From Apostichopus japonicus (taxonomy: Eukaryota > Echinodermata > Holothuroidea > Aspidochirotida > Stichopodidae): DNA of 41,000 nt. Shown piece after piece: positions 14,446-22,625 of this stretch; position 1 is the first letter of the stretch, and each line of letters begins with the position of its first letter. The position numbers and the translations under genes are program-made. The stretch is from contig NC_092571.1 in assembly GCF_037975245.1 (NCBI RefSeq), forward strand, positions 28,391,064 to 28,432,063. Reading direction: 5' to 3'. The notes beneath the pieces are model-generated. The model saw nothing but the letters and a program-made list of their open reading frames with translations. It searched no databases and was not told the origin of the DNA.

Positions 14446-17400
14446 TAATATACAAATCCAACCATATGGCAAAACTTGTTTCCCCTTCATTTTCTAAAAT
14501 ATTTTGGCACAATTCCTAAATCAAAGGCCTCATATAGGCATTCCCATTATAAAACAGGAACACACCAATCCCACAACCCTACACTCTCGTTTGGTACTGT
14601 CTCGTACTAATAATAATAATCACGCAACCATGGCAAATGTAGCCTACATGGGAAACAAATATAGTGGGACGCATTACTGGGAAGAACTAATGATTCCAGG
14701 GTGTTTCTTAAATGTGTCCTTGGAAAAGCTCGGTCCGGTACGGAAATGATATTTGAGCGTGAGAGAGAGAGAGCCGATCATTTCATAATGCCAACAATAT
14801 TAGATGTGTGGCAGTGGTTGTACAAAACATGTAGTCGGGCAATACGGTCTATTGAACACCACCTTCTCCCACATGCTTAAGCATTTATGTCATGGACAAA
14901 TAAAGGCGGTGTTTATTGTCTGAATTTTGCATGCCCTTAAGACTCTTGAGAATAGGCCAAAAATACTGGGCAAAACAAAAATTATTGTTACGGTTGTGTG
15001 ATTATTCGCTACACCATAAAGTATGCGAAACAAAACTATATATTTACACCATCGTGGTTGCATGCAAAATAAGGCGTTACGGTTATTAAAGTGTCAAAAC
15101 ATAAGAGACAGGACTGCCTTATATCTGTGTTGTAGACTGTTGAGGTGTGAGATATCTTAGTGGATTGAGGTACCAACCATAAGGATACTGCAAGTTTATT
15201 GTAGAATTTTTTATATGAACAAATGATACAAAATAACCTCTTATGAGGTGTTTGCACCACTTTTAAGTTTACTATATCTCCATTTCTCCCCCCTCCCCCC
15301 CCCCTTAAAAAAAAGAGGAAAAAATAGGTACCTTCCAATCATAATCTTTCATATTTTGAAATAAATTGATACAGGGGTGAACACCCACTAAAATGTCATC
15401 ATCATTTAGTCTCTGGATCTAACATGGAAAACACAATTGGTATCTCACTATCTTCGCTACCACCAAAATGGTTTCAATTTAGGGAAATGTTACAATAAAC
15501 TCATAGTTCTTTGTTTAATCCTTGCTAGCACTAGCTGATCTAACCATACAGTGAATTTACTTTTCAGTCTTGTTTATACTAAATATAAAACCACTGACTG
15601 TTCCTTGCAAGTACAACGTACCATTTCTCATCTTCAGACTGACCGGTGAATTCATTTGCCCTGAGAGAAGAAATGATGTGAAATGTCATATATGGAGGTT
15701 TGTAAATGTTTGGTGAAAATAAGACACAAGTAAGTGAAATGAATTAGTAAGTTAGTAACTGCAATGCAACTGTTCTTAATAAACTAATGCTATTTTCTTG
15801 GAAAGCCACTGACAAATATATACGTATTTCTACCTTGGGGACTACTGTGAACATTAGAACATTCTGTCATCATCTATTACATGTTGGTAATTTTCTCAAA
15901 AGAATAAACAAGAAATTGCAGATATGAAAGGTCAGTTAGTTAAGAGTCTTTTTGACCTTTTGTGAAAAATTTGAAAAAGTGCGATGAAAGAGAAAATATT
16001 ATGAAAAATTTCAATAAGATACAATTGTCTTGGACAGCTATCTTTAATACTGCTTGAGAAATAAATAGTGCTCCAAAACTCTTTCCTGTTAAGTTTTTGT
16101 GGTCTCTGTCAATGGACTAATCACTAGAGATTTGACATTTAAACTTTGTCTTTACACATGTACCATCATTCATTATCCTTATCGTTGGTCATTTGCCAAC
16201 ACACTCGAACACTGTTGCATTTATAATAAATCCACTTCTGGTACAGGGCTACTTGCAGTTCCACTCACGACATTCTCTTGTAACTTTATTGTGTGTACTA
16301 ATCCGGGTATAAGTGGCAGTCTTAGTCTCCCACCACTTAAATCTTGTTCATAACGATCGAATTGGGAAAAGCATTGATCATCAAAATGTTTGTTACAAAT
16401 AACACTGTAGTTCGATGGCCCTTTGAAGTCAGCCCTAGTGAGCTGCACGAAACGGGTCCAAAGACGTTGAGTTTTTACATCCTTTGGCCACTGATGAAGG
16501 CTTATTCTATCAGAACTTACATTGCTACAACCTCCAACAACACAACGCCTTGGCATTTTAATCAATCAGTGTAAATTTGAAGACAGAATAGCTACAAAAT
16601 GGAGGATGTACAACCACGCTTACACCATAAACCACACGAACTCAACACAACTCCAAATTAGCTATCCAATAACCTGGAATACCCCATGCCAGGACCACTT
16701 TAACATTTCATTCCAATTGATGGTTACACGTCTGTTTGATCAGTTGCATTAACATTTTGTGATCAAAACTCTGTACATATTGGGGAAGGAAGCTTACAGA
16801 CCCTGATTGGGTAACTTATCAAATATGTTGATGGCGCATAGTGACCCTGAGAGAGGGGGAGGCTAGGGGGTGAGCAGTTAATGTGCAAGTACAGTGTAAT
16901 ATGAACATTAGACTGAATTCATTGTCAAAATCTCATTGATTAGCTTTGGATTGCTATATAATTTAAAATACCTTGTAAATTTGGAGAAATGTTTTTAATA
17001 TTTTCCTTTCACCAACCCCACCTCCACAACCCTCCCTTTACTTTTTATACCTTCTTATTTTGAGGGCCAAATCTGGTTCAATGGTAAAACCCCAACCTGC
17101 ATGTATGGCCTCTAGGCCATGAGGGCTCAATTGACAGGATAAAACAGTTTATTAGTACTTAAGGTTTACCTTAAATTTCTAATGTTAAAAATGTTTGACA
17201 ACCAAGACTTGATGAGTTAGAAGTTACTACATATGGATAACTCTGAAAAGATGTTGGCTCGTAGAAAAACTAGGGCAAAAATATTAAGTGTAGGTGAAGT
17301 GTGTTGGGTTAGGGTTAAACTAATTTTTCTGAAACATACCACTGCTGGTGTTCATTTTGCTCCAGATAATCTTGGGCCCACTTTGTGTCATCAGTTTCTG

Positions 17401-18851
17401 GTAGAATGTCAGGGCCAACTGTAAAATAAATTGATGTTTAATACATCATTAAAATTTGTAACCTTTTGTTCCTTCTTTCCCTTTAGATAGAAGTTGCCAT
17501 TATTGAATGTTATTTTCATTACAAACTAAACATTTAATCGTACTGTACAGTAATTAGTTAATTAGGTTAACTAAATTCCAAGTCTGTCTTCTTCTTGTTT
17601 AACAATTCCTTAATTTAATTCTCTGAAGTTCATTCAATTTGCCCAAGTCCTTAGCTTATTTTCTGGTTATCCAAACAGATACACCTGAAACTGAGTAGCA
17701 GTTATGATAAACGTGGCTTTCTACTGCCGGTCATAACTTCCTAAAATTTAACTGCTACTGAATCCAAAAGCGAAAATAAAAAACAAAAAAGAACATACAA
17801 AACAATATCAAATAAACAAAAGATGACTGCAAGCTGCCACTCACCAGCATCGTTTTGAGCATCTAGAAACTGTTTGGTCCAGTCTTGACCGGTGTCATCA
17901 ATGACCTCTTGACCTCTTCTTTGTTCACCCTCCAAGAAATCAGCAGCCCAGTCTGGGTGGATAGCAAGATCTGCCACCCCTGGTGCTAGAAACAATAATT
18001 ATATCATTTAATTTTATACTAAGAAGCAATATAGTTGCTAAGGGGATTGACAACTTGTCTAGTAATGCTATTCAAAAACACAAATTTTACTTGAGCACTT
18101 TACATTTTATCATGCATTCTTTAAATAAGTTAAAAATTTAAAACATTGTGTTTCTTAAAGCAGTTATCGTGGCCTTGGTTCTTACCCTGAACTGGTGCTT
18201 GGATGGCATGGGCTCTCTCTATATCATTCATTTCCCTGAGTAGGGATTCCATGTGGAATGTCTGTGGTGGAGCGACATGCCTGTGCTGGTCAGCCAAGAA
18301 CTCGTTCACCAACTGTCAAAAAAGTGCAGCGCATTTATTATCAGAAATAAACCCAAAGTCTGCACTTTATAAAAACCTTTCAAAGTAGATCAACTTCTCA
18401 CTGAGAATTTCTCAGATATGTCGGCCAGATTTTTTATGTTATCATAATTTGACGAAATCTTCTGAATACTGTATGTGCTACTAAGTATATATGTATAATG
18501 AAGAAAACAGATTGCTGATTTTAAAGAGTAGTAAAAATAAATTAACTATGAAAATATAGCACACTTTGGTCTGAGATATCAATACCAACAGATTTTGGAA
18601 GTTAGATCTACACTTAAGTTGATACTGTACAGTACATACTGTTAAATAAAGTGATCACAGAAAGTTAATTTTGTAATTACTTGATTTTCTGGAATACCAG
18701 AGAACCTTTGTGACTGCTCTGCCAATCTATTTGGAGGTCTGATGCCCTCCTGCCTCATGGATTTATCCTGAGTAAAATGAGATGTCAGCTTCATCAATGG
18801 GTTGGCTGTCCCACATTCTGCATCGACCAGATCCCTCATCCCTGTTGCCAT
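4154..18851 (-). CDS. PEX5: peroxisomal targeting signal 1 receptor PEX5 (14 coding exons)
   Basis: PEX5 binds C-terminal SKL-type signals (PTS1) of peroxisomal matrix enzymes in the cytosol, docks at PEX13/PEX14, releases cargo and is recycled by ubiquitination. The coding exons, all on the minus strand with GT-AG junctions and consistent phase, are 18851-18681, 18312-18186, 17985-17845, 17418-17340, 15660-15622, 12966-12867, 12379-12251, 11021-10857, 10233-10087, 9505-9435, 8405-8214, 7858-7693, 6164-6007 and 4355-4154. They sum to 1887 bp, or 628 residues, against about 639 in the human long isoform. Visible features are Cys13, equivalent to the ubiquitinated Cys11 of human PEX5; LVNEF at 58-62; WxxxF/Y motifs starting at W112, W135, W160, W173, W186, W254, W269 and W306; and TPR repeats from about residue 330 onward. 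Likely PTS1-pocket asparagines are N378, N523 and N550. M1 was chosen because it precedes the conserved [11 protein letters not shown] segment; an in-frame Met5 is an alternative start. No frameshift or internal stop was found. Family identity is near certain; exon edges are by hand. Confidence 0.96.
4962..5321 (+). repeat. dispersed repeat, copy 2 (PEX5 last intron)
   Basis: Second copy of the repeat at 3044-3331, same orientation, between PEX5 exons 13 and 14. After GTAATCTGACCTAG it carries about 70 extra bases, including a short CACACACA run, before rejoining the shared sequence at TACCATCGGTCATTAGAC. The two copies flank the terminal PEX5 exon. Confidence 0.85.
6007..6164 (-). CDS. PEX5: PEX5 coding exon 13 (TPR6/7)
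   Basis: Encodes residues 510-561: [24 protein letters not shown] and [11 protein letters not shown]523 lies in TLANG, equivalent to the residue changed in human N526K peroxisome-biogenesis patients (long-isoform numbering). N550 lies in RYNLG. Both are cargo-pocket positions. Confidence 0.95.
7186..7443 (+). repeat. tandem minisatellite, about 64-bp unit x 4 (PEX5 intron 12)
   Basis: Four tandem copies start near 7186, 7250, 7318 and 7378. Each has TTTCTTGTAACTGAAAACCC, then AGACATTCTC, a C-rich tract, and a TTACCCTTATCAGTTCATG-like end. Length variation is mostly in the C tract. Confidence 0.92.
7693..7858 (-). CDS. PEX5: PEX5 coding exon 12 (TPR4/5)
   Basis: Encodes residues 455-509 with [19 protein letters not shown] and AALAVRP, the fifth TPR. 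The acceptor is CTTTTTCACAG and the donor GTAAAA; it ends in phase 0. Confidence 0.95.
8214..8405 (-). CDS. PEX5: PEX5 coding exon 11 (TPR3 to hinge)
   Basis: Encodes residues 390-453: [17 protein letters not shown] (TPR3), then the less conserved hinge. Its 3' splice site (a run of CA repeats, then CAG before ATGCC) is also the start of a tandem minisatellite in the preceding intron, so near-identical acceptors recur upstream. The donor is GTGAGA. Confidence 0.93.
8391..8950 (-). repeat. tandem minisatellite, 99-115-bp unit x 5, containing a PEX5 splice acceptor
   Basis: Five tandem copies have their GCATC anchor at 8402, 8501, 8615, 8726 and 8841. Each holds GGCATCTGTGTGTGTG, GGAAACATACTACATATT and GAGACCAGTGGACACAGCC; later copies add GCAGCAGACTAGACACATGG. 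The first copy overlaps the start of PEX5 exon 11. On the minus strand every copy therefore reproduces the pyrimidine/CA tract, an AG and the first exon bases. Confidence 0.93.
9435..9505 (-). CDS. PEX5: PEX5 coding exon 10 (TPR2)
   Basis: Encodes [15 protein letters not shown] and the second helix of TPR2 (residues 367-389), ending in phase 2 before GTGAGT. N378 in QAENEQ corresponds to a PTS1-contacting asparagine in the family. Confidence 0.95.
10087..10233 (-). CDS. PEX5: PEX5 coding exon 9 (linker and TPR1)
   Basis: Encodes residues 318-366: the [17 protein letters not shown] entry segment, then TPR1 with [20 protein letters not shown]. This is among the best-conserved PEX5 stretches. 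The acceptor is CTTTCATAG and the donor GTATTG. Confidence 0.95.
10857..11021 (-). CDS. PEX5: PEX5 coding exon 8
   Basis: Encodes residues 263-317 with WVDEF (W269) and, in the conserved DAHPWLSDF context, WLSDF (W306), the last pentapeptide before the TPR domain. The FWDKLQ segment is also a family hallmark. Both flanking introns are phase 0. Confidence 0.95.
11107..11345 (+). mobile_element. tRNA-derived SINE-like element (PEX5 intron 7)
   Basis: The first ~72 bases look tRNA-like: GGAGTGTTAGCTCAGTAG resembles an acceptor stem and A box, and TTTTGAGTCACTCC resembles a decayed B box whose end pairs with the 5' GGAGTG. A non-tRNA body of about 150 bp follows, then a short ATACATACATA-type tail. 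This head-body-tail layout is typical of tRNA SINEs. It lies antisense to PEX5. Confidence 0.6.
12251..12379 (-). CDS. PEX5: PEX5 coding exon 7
   Basis: Encodes residues 220-262, starting [13 protein letters not shown], which aligns with FLKFVRQIGEGQV of human PEX5, and containing WSSEF (W254). The acceptor is CTCTCACCAG and the donor GTATAA; both ends are phase 0. Confidence 0.94.
12867..12966 (-). CDS. PEX5: PEX5 coding exon 6
   Basis: Completes W186 to give WVDEF and continues to [10 protein letters not shown] (through residue 219), matching the VDDPKLANSE segment of human PEX5. The acceptor is TGTTCACAG and the donor GTAAGT. It ends in phase 0. Confidence 0.93.
13314..13615 (+). repeat. 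imperfect two-copy tandem duplication (PEX5 intron 5)
   Basis: Two adjacent copies, about 13314-13453 and 13454-13615, share TAGTTTAAGA, GCCTACAGTCTTGAGCCTTG, GACTCCCACTA, AGGATAAGGC, TCAACCAACAG and GTCTAAG in the same order. The copies differ by substitutions and small insertions. Confidence 0.88.
14410..14452. repeat. TA microsatellite
   Basis: A nearly pure TA dinucleotide run interrupted once by TG, within PEX5 intron 5. It may form a cruciform, and its length is likely polymorphic. Confidence 0.9.
15622..15660 (-). CDS. PEX5: PEX5 coding exon 5 (39-bp microexon)
   Basis: A 39-bp exon with acceptor TTCTTCTCTCAG and donor GTACGT. It completes W173 and encodes [12 protein letters not shown], ending two bases into W186. 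Both flanking introns are phase 2, and each tryptophan codon spans a junction. Skipping the exon would therefore remove exactly 13 residues and one WxxxF motif while rebuilding the next Trp. Confidence 0.88.
16221..16565 (-). CDS. THAP-domain zinc-finger ORF nested in PEX5 intron 4
   Basis: A 114-residue uninterrupted frame contains a complete THAP domain, a C2CH zinc-binding DNA-binding fold. Counting from the in-frame methionine of MPRRC (codon starting at 16556), which gives the usual THAP N-terminus, the ligands are C5, C10, C54 and H57, the same numbering as human THAP1. P24, W33 and F58 match family-invariant positions. The AVPTIF box is diverged to LPLIPGLV but keeps its proline. The frame ends about 30 residues later. 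A possible 5' splice site, GTC followed by GTGAGT, lies inside the tail, so this may be the first exon of a larger protein. It is on the same strand as PEX5. Alternatives are a solo THAP gene, a remnant of a P-element-like transposon, or an alternative exon. Domain identity is secure; gene status is not. Confidence 0.7.
   Translation of the reverse strand: MIKMPRRCVVGGCSNVSSDRISLHQWPKDVKTQRLWTRFVQLTRADFKGPSNYSVICNKHFDDQCFSQFDRYEQDLSGGRLRLPLIPGLVHTIKLQENVVSGTASSPVPEVDLL
17059..17135 (+). mobile_element. possible tRNA-like fragment
   Basis: TCTGGTTCAATGGTAAAACC resembles a tRNA 5' portion with A box, and GGGCTCAATTGACAGG a degraded T-arm/B box about 50 bases later. A GGCCTCTAGGCC palindrome lies between them. 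It is too decayed to name and is most likely an old tRNA-derived SINE head in PEX5 intron 4. Confidence 0.3.
17340..17418 (-). CDS. PEX5: PEX5 coding exon 4 (WAQDY, PEX7-binding-like region)
   Basis: Encodes residues 147-172 and two bases of W173. WAQDYLEQ aligns with WAEEYLEQ of human PEX5L, the long isoform that binds the PTS2 receptor PEX7, so this gene plausibly serves both import routes. That role is inferred from similarity. Confidence 0.92.
17845..17985 (-). CDS. PEX5: PEX5 coding exon 3 (first two WxxxF motifs)
   Basis: Completes codon 100 and encodes APGVADLA, then WAADF (W112) and WTKQF (W135), which bind PEX14 and PEX13 in the family. Its 141 bp are flanked by phase-1 introns, so skipping it would keep the frame. 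Confidence 0.94.
18186..18312 (-). CDS. PEX5: PEX5 coding exon 2 (LVxEF motif)
   Basis: Encodes residues 58-99 plus the first base of codon 100. The acceptor is TTTTTTGACAG and the donor GTAAGA. It opens with LVNEFL, the WxxxF-like motif corresponding to human LVAEF. The first codon is TTG (Leu), so this is an internal exon rather than a translation start. Confidence 0.94.
18681..18851 (-). CDS. PEX5: PEX5 coding exon 1 (recycling cysteine)
   Basis: Encodes residues 1-57 and ends in phase 0 at CAA followed by GTAATT. It carries [16 protein letters not shown]; Cys13 matches the conserved cysteine whose mono-ubiquitination exports PEX5 from the membrane. The [15 protein letters not shown] segment is also strongly conserved in animals. 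Confidence 0.95.
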
Positions 18852-18892
18852 GGTGATACTCCTTTGGTAGTACTGCCCTCTGTTATATACGT
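18852..18892 (-). other. PEX5: PEX5 5' untranslated part of the start-codon exon
   Basis: A plausible acceptor, TTATTCTCAG, ends at 18893 on the minus strand, leaving about 41 bases of leader before the ATG. A second AG (AACAG) lies a few bases further in. The ATG context is ATCACCATGG, with A at -3 and G at +4, a strong initiation context. Confidence 0.5.
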
Positions 18893-19136
18893 CTGAGAAT
18901 AATTACCTGTAATGTAATGACAGATCATTTTGTTGTGTCTTTGTGAACGGCACTTTATTCTCAATCATATATGACCACTTTTTAAAGTACTGAGGGAGGT
19001 GAAGACAACCAGTTTAACATCACAACAGTGCTGCCATTATGAACAGTTATTTCCAACCATTGAAACAAGAGAACCAAAAAATGGGTCCAATTCATTATCA
19101 TCTGCACACCCCCCTACCCCAAACCGAGAAAAAAGT

Positions 19137-19197
19137 GGACTTTTGATCTGGAAACGTAGAGGTTAGCAGTGGACGTTCTCACCGCTATACAACTCCT
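19137..19197 (-). mobile_element. tRNA-like sequence, probable SINE head
   Basis: The minus strand reads AGGAGTTGTATAGCGGTGAG, with a good A-box-like core, then a CTGCTAACC anticodon-loop-like segment, GTTTCCAGATCAAAAGTCC as a decayed B box, and a T-rich end like a pol III stop. The arms no longer pair well, so a working tRNA is unlikely. It lies in the first PEX5 intron. Confidence 0.4.
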
Positions 19198-20115
19198 TAC
19201 TTATTTCAATTTTAAGTTGTTGTACTTGCCAATAAGCTCAAAGAGGTGGAAAGCATTTTCAGGGAGGTGTTAGCGATGGAGAAAACTACACTCTCTCCTG
19301 ATTATAAACCTTCTCAATACGTACTTCAGAGAGTTAGTAATTCCTTTTCATGTATCACTATCAGACGTAACATTGGCAGGATTATTCATTACCCTAGTAT
19401 TAAATTTAGCATGGTTATGCTTCCCAAGGGATGCTGAAGCTTTAACAACCTAGAAAATCCTCAAACAAAGTGTAAACAATACTTTGAAGTGATGTGATCA
19501 TATGCACTCTTGTCCGATTTCATTGTCACTGTATCAATGGTTACATGCAATATAATTTATAGGCATCAACACATATTACCTCATACTATGTTGTTTCTCC
19601 ATCTCTAACACCTCCCTGGTATTTCATCAAAACAATGTGACTGTAGGGATATGGAGCAGTTCACAGTATGGGATAGGGAAGTAAGGACCTACTGTTCTGT
19701 TATGCAAAGTTTTTCACATAATTACAAATACTAGCCTGTAGGGCCTAGTCTAGTAACACTAGCACACTGTAGCTTAGGCTACGATTTGCAAGGATTCGGC
19801 TGAAAAGCTGAAACGTTTTGAAGTAACAGTGGTTGCATGGTCTAGAGCGAAAGCCCGTTCATTGCCTAAACATATCATATCATTTGCCAAATAATCTAAG
19901 TAGTTTAACATACGTTGTGTAACATTCGAATGACCTATTGCAATTAAGTGAGGATAGGTCCCTAGCCTACGCTTGGGTGCTTGGCCTAACACTAACTAGC
20001 AACACTAACTGTAACAGCAGCTCACACACGACTCACGTTTTGCAATGACAAGGAAAGCCGAGAATATTACCAAACTTTGCATTAACTGTTAGTATTTCGA
20101 CTTAAAATGCATTAC

Positions 20116-20172
20116 CTGTGGATCTTTCACCACAATGACCGATGTATCATAATAGCTTGCGTTTCTTTCCCC
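20116..20172 (-). other. PEX5: candidate non-coding 5' exon of PEX5
   Basis: On the minus strand, acceptor TCTGGTTTTAG precedes 57 bases ending CCACAG before GTAATG. The splice sites are good and lie in the right place and order for a leader exon upstream of the start-codon exon. No transcript is available, so this is a splice-signal prediction only. Confidence 0.35.
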
Positions 20173-20653
20173 TAAAACCAGAGAAATTATGAGATGAAAT
20201 TGAAGTTACGTTCACAATCGCAAATACCAACGAAGCCATGTAATACTAATTAGTAATTACCTTGTCAGGAACAGATCTAGGGCCTAGATATATTTGAATA
20301 GAAGTCAGTCTATGACGACAAAGTGGCGTACACTTCGTGCAGGAAATCGTGCCAATAACCTGCAGGAGAAAACGTGAAATTGGATACAAATCCCATAATA
20401 TCGATCAGTTAGCCTACTAAGAACGATAAGTAACAGCTATCACCAAATTGAACCAGAAGGTTGTCAAAATCTTCTAGCGAGTGTTTCAAAGTCGTTCTCC
20501 CAACTCTTCAAGTAAAGATGATATGGTGTGTCTCTAGATAATTAACAGATCTCCGTGGTACGTCTCGAACTGCACTGTATATGAGACCGCTCAGATTGCG
20601 TAATCGTACCATGACAGGTGGCCTGCCTAAGTGAATTCAGTTGATTGCCTTAC

Positions 20654-20702
20654 CAAGTTTCGCTAAAGCCAAGAGCAGAGAACTCGAGCTCCGATTGTTC
20701 AT
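20654..20702 (-). other. PEX5: candidate first exon / promoter area of PEX5
   Basis: A strong donor, ACTTG before GTAAGG, ends a short GC-richer segment (GCTCTTGGCTTTAGCG) on the minus strand. It lies roughly 120 bp from the interstitial telomeric block. The start is arbitrary. No TATA box on the minus strand is convincing. Confidence 0.3.
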
Positions 20703-20818
20703 ATAAAAGAAAACGAAAATGAATCATGAAAGTATGAATGTTATAGTAAGTACAATTGTGCTTCAATGAGAAATGATGATGATGATGACAATACTAAGCC
20801 TTAGAAATCAATTTTTTG
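20703..20818. other. unique spacer between PEX5 5' end and subtelomere
   Basis: About 115 bp of AT-rich single-copy-looking sequence with a short GATGATGATGAT run. It is the last non-repeated DNA before the telomere-like block and would hold part of any PEX5 promoter. Confidence 0.4.
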
Positions 20819-21097
20819 TTTAGGGTTAGGGTTAGGGTTAGGGTTAGGGGGTTAGGGTTAGGGGGTTAGGGTTAGGGGGTTAGGGTTAGGGTTAGGGTTA
20901 GGGTTAGGGTTAGGGTTAGGGGGTTAGGGTTAGGGTTAGGGTTAGGGGGTTAGGGTTAGGGTTAGGGTTAGGGTTAGGGGGTTAGGGTTAGGGGGTTAGG
21001 GTTAGGGTTAGGGTTAGGGGGTTAGGGTTAGGGTTAGGGTTAGGGTTAGGGGGTTAGGGTTAGGGTTAGGGTTAGGGTTAGGGTTAGGGTTAGGGTT
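20819..21097 (+). repeat. interstitial telomere-like block (TTAGGG / TTAGGGGG)
   Basis: About 278 bp made only of TTAGGG units interspersed with nine TTAGGGGG variants by my count, often alternating as a 14-base unit. The G-rich strand is the plus strand, as in the terminal array. It separates PEX5-bearing DNA from the subtelomeric repeats. Confidence 0.97.
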
Positions 21098-21103
21098 CAG
21101 ACA

Positions 21104-21345
21104 CTTGGACACTCGGGACATAGAAATGGACGGTCGGGACTTGAAAATGGACGGTCGGGACTTGAAAATGGACGGTCGGGACTTGGCACTTTTTCGAAAA
21201 ATGTTAGAGTACGAAAATGGACGGTCGGGACTTCAAAATGGACGGTCGGGACCTGAAAATGGACGGTCGGGACTTGGAAATGGACGATCGGGACTTGGAA
21301 ATGGACGGTCGGGACCTAATGAAAATGGACGGTCGGGACTTGACA
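21104..21345 (+). repeat. minisatellite of GGACGGTCGGGACTT units
   Basis: About ten units of a ~20-bp motif, AAATGGACGGTCGGGACTTG, with a variant GGACACTCGGGAC at the start and a short interruption near 21185-21210. It begins within 10 bases of the interstitial telomeric block. The same motif recurs as block C in the higher-order units and again 15-30 bases before the terminal telomere. Confidence 0.93.
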
Positions 21346-21600
21346 AAATATTACCAAAAAAATGCTTCCCCGGGGGTGGGGGTGTCGAAATTAATTTTTT
21401 TAGGTACCCCTGCACCCCCTCGACAAATTGGCACCATTTTGGTAAAAATTGGAGGGGGGTGAATTTTTGGGGTGGGGGACCCCCTTCCCAAGTGCAAAAC
21501 TTGGGGGGGCACCTTCAAACATTTTTTACCCTTCCGTTACATCCTATCGATGACGTCATAAAAATTTCAGCTCATTTGCATATTCGGTTAATTAATTAAA
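21346..21600. other. subtelomeric spacer with G/C runs
   Basis: Non-coding. It has alternating G and C runs (for example CCCCGGGGGTGGGGGTG), which could form hairpins or G-quadruplexes, then an AT-rich end containing TGACGTCA at 21551-21558 and ATTTGCAT just after. I see no second copy of this exact stretch in the window. Confidence 0.5.
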
Positions 21601-22625
21601 AATCATTAACCAATCTGCCTAACACTAAATTACTCTATATACGGGAAAAAACCGACTTTTATACTTTGGAACGTTACCATGGTTACTGGGTCAGTCCGAT
21701 TTCCCCCATCTTTTCAGGGTACCACCGCTAGGGTGTCATCTGTCCGAAATAGGATGAAATTAATAGGTTCGATACTTCCCCGGGGTGGTCGGGGGGTCAT
21801 TTTGAAAAAAATCTAAAACGGCCAAAATAATTAGTGTTACTACGTACGGGAAAACCCCGACCCATCTACTTTGGAGCGTTACCATGGTTACTGGAGTGGT
21901 CCGATTACGGCCATCCTATCAGGGTACCACCGCTAGTGTGTCCCCTTTCCGAATTAGTATGAAACTTGTAGGTACCTTTCATTCCTGGGTGATAGGGGGG
22001 TCATTTTGAAACAAAATCTGAAAAGGCATAATAATTTGCTATATACGTTTTTGAAAATCCCGACCCTTCTACTTTGGAGCGTTACCATGGTTACTGGGGA
22101 GGTCCGACTACGGCCATCTTTTCGGGGTACACCCGCTAGGGTGTCCCCTTTCCGAAATAGGATGAAACTATTAGGTGCGTCTCTTCTCCGGGGTGGTGGG
22201 GGGTCATTTTGGAAAAAAATCCGAAAAGGTCATAATAATTAGTGTTACTATGTACGGGAAAATCCCGACTCTTCTACTTTGGAGCGTTACCATGGTTACT
22301 GGGGTGGTCCGATTACGGCCATCTTTTAAGGGTACCACCGCTAGGGTGTCCCCTTCCCAAATTAGAATGAAACTTGTAGGTGTGAGACTTCTCCGGGATG
22401 GTGGGGGGGTCAGTTTGGAAAAAATCCGAAAATGTCATAATAATTAGTGTTACTATGTACGGGAAAATCCTGACCCTTCTACTTTGGAGCGTTACCATGG
22501 TTACTGGGGTGGTCCGATTACGGCCATCTTTTAAGGGTACCACCGCTAGGGTGTCCCCTTCCCAAATTAGAATGAAACACCTAGGTGTGTCACTTCTCCG
22601 GGTGGTAGGGGGGTCATTTTGAGAA
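21601..22625 (+). repeat. subtelomeric array D1: five ~205-bp units
   Basis: Tandem units carry the landmark GAGCGTTACCATGG (GAACG in the first) at about 21668, 21873, 22076, 22281 and 22486. Each unit also has GGGTACCACCGCTAGGGTGT, CTTCTCCGGGG, GGGGGTCATTTTGA and AGTGTTACTATGTACGGGAA. It is the founder form of the longer subrepeat class. Open frames run through it on both strands without coding character. Confidence 0.95.

Noticed and set aside
18130-18312. Translation start at 18312
   Set aside because: The codon is TTG directly after an acceptor AG, and the residues align as LVNEF inside PEX5, so it is an internal exon.
19137-19197. Functional tRNA gene
   Set aside because: The A box is good but the stems do not pair and the B box is decayed; a SINE head or pseudogene fits better.
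21105-21599. 164-codon open frame with repeated NGRSGL/MDGRDL residues
   Set aside because: It is a translation of the ~20-bp minisatellite, with overlapping frames on the same and opposite strands. A tandem repeat whose unit happens to be stop-free explains it.
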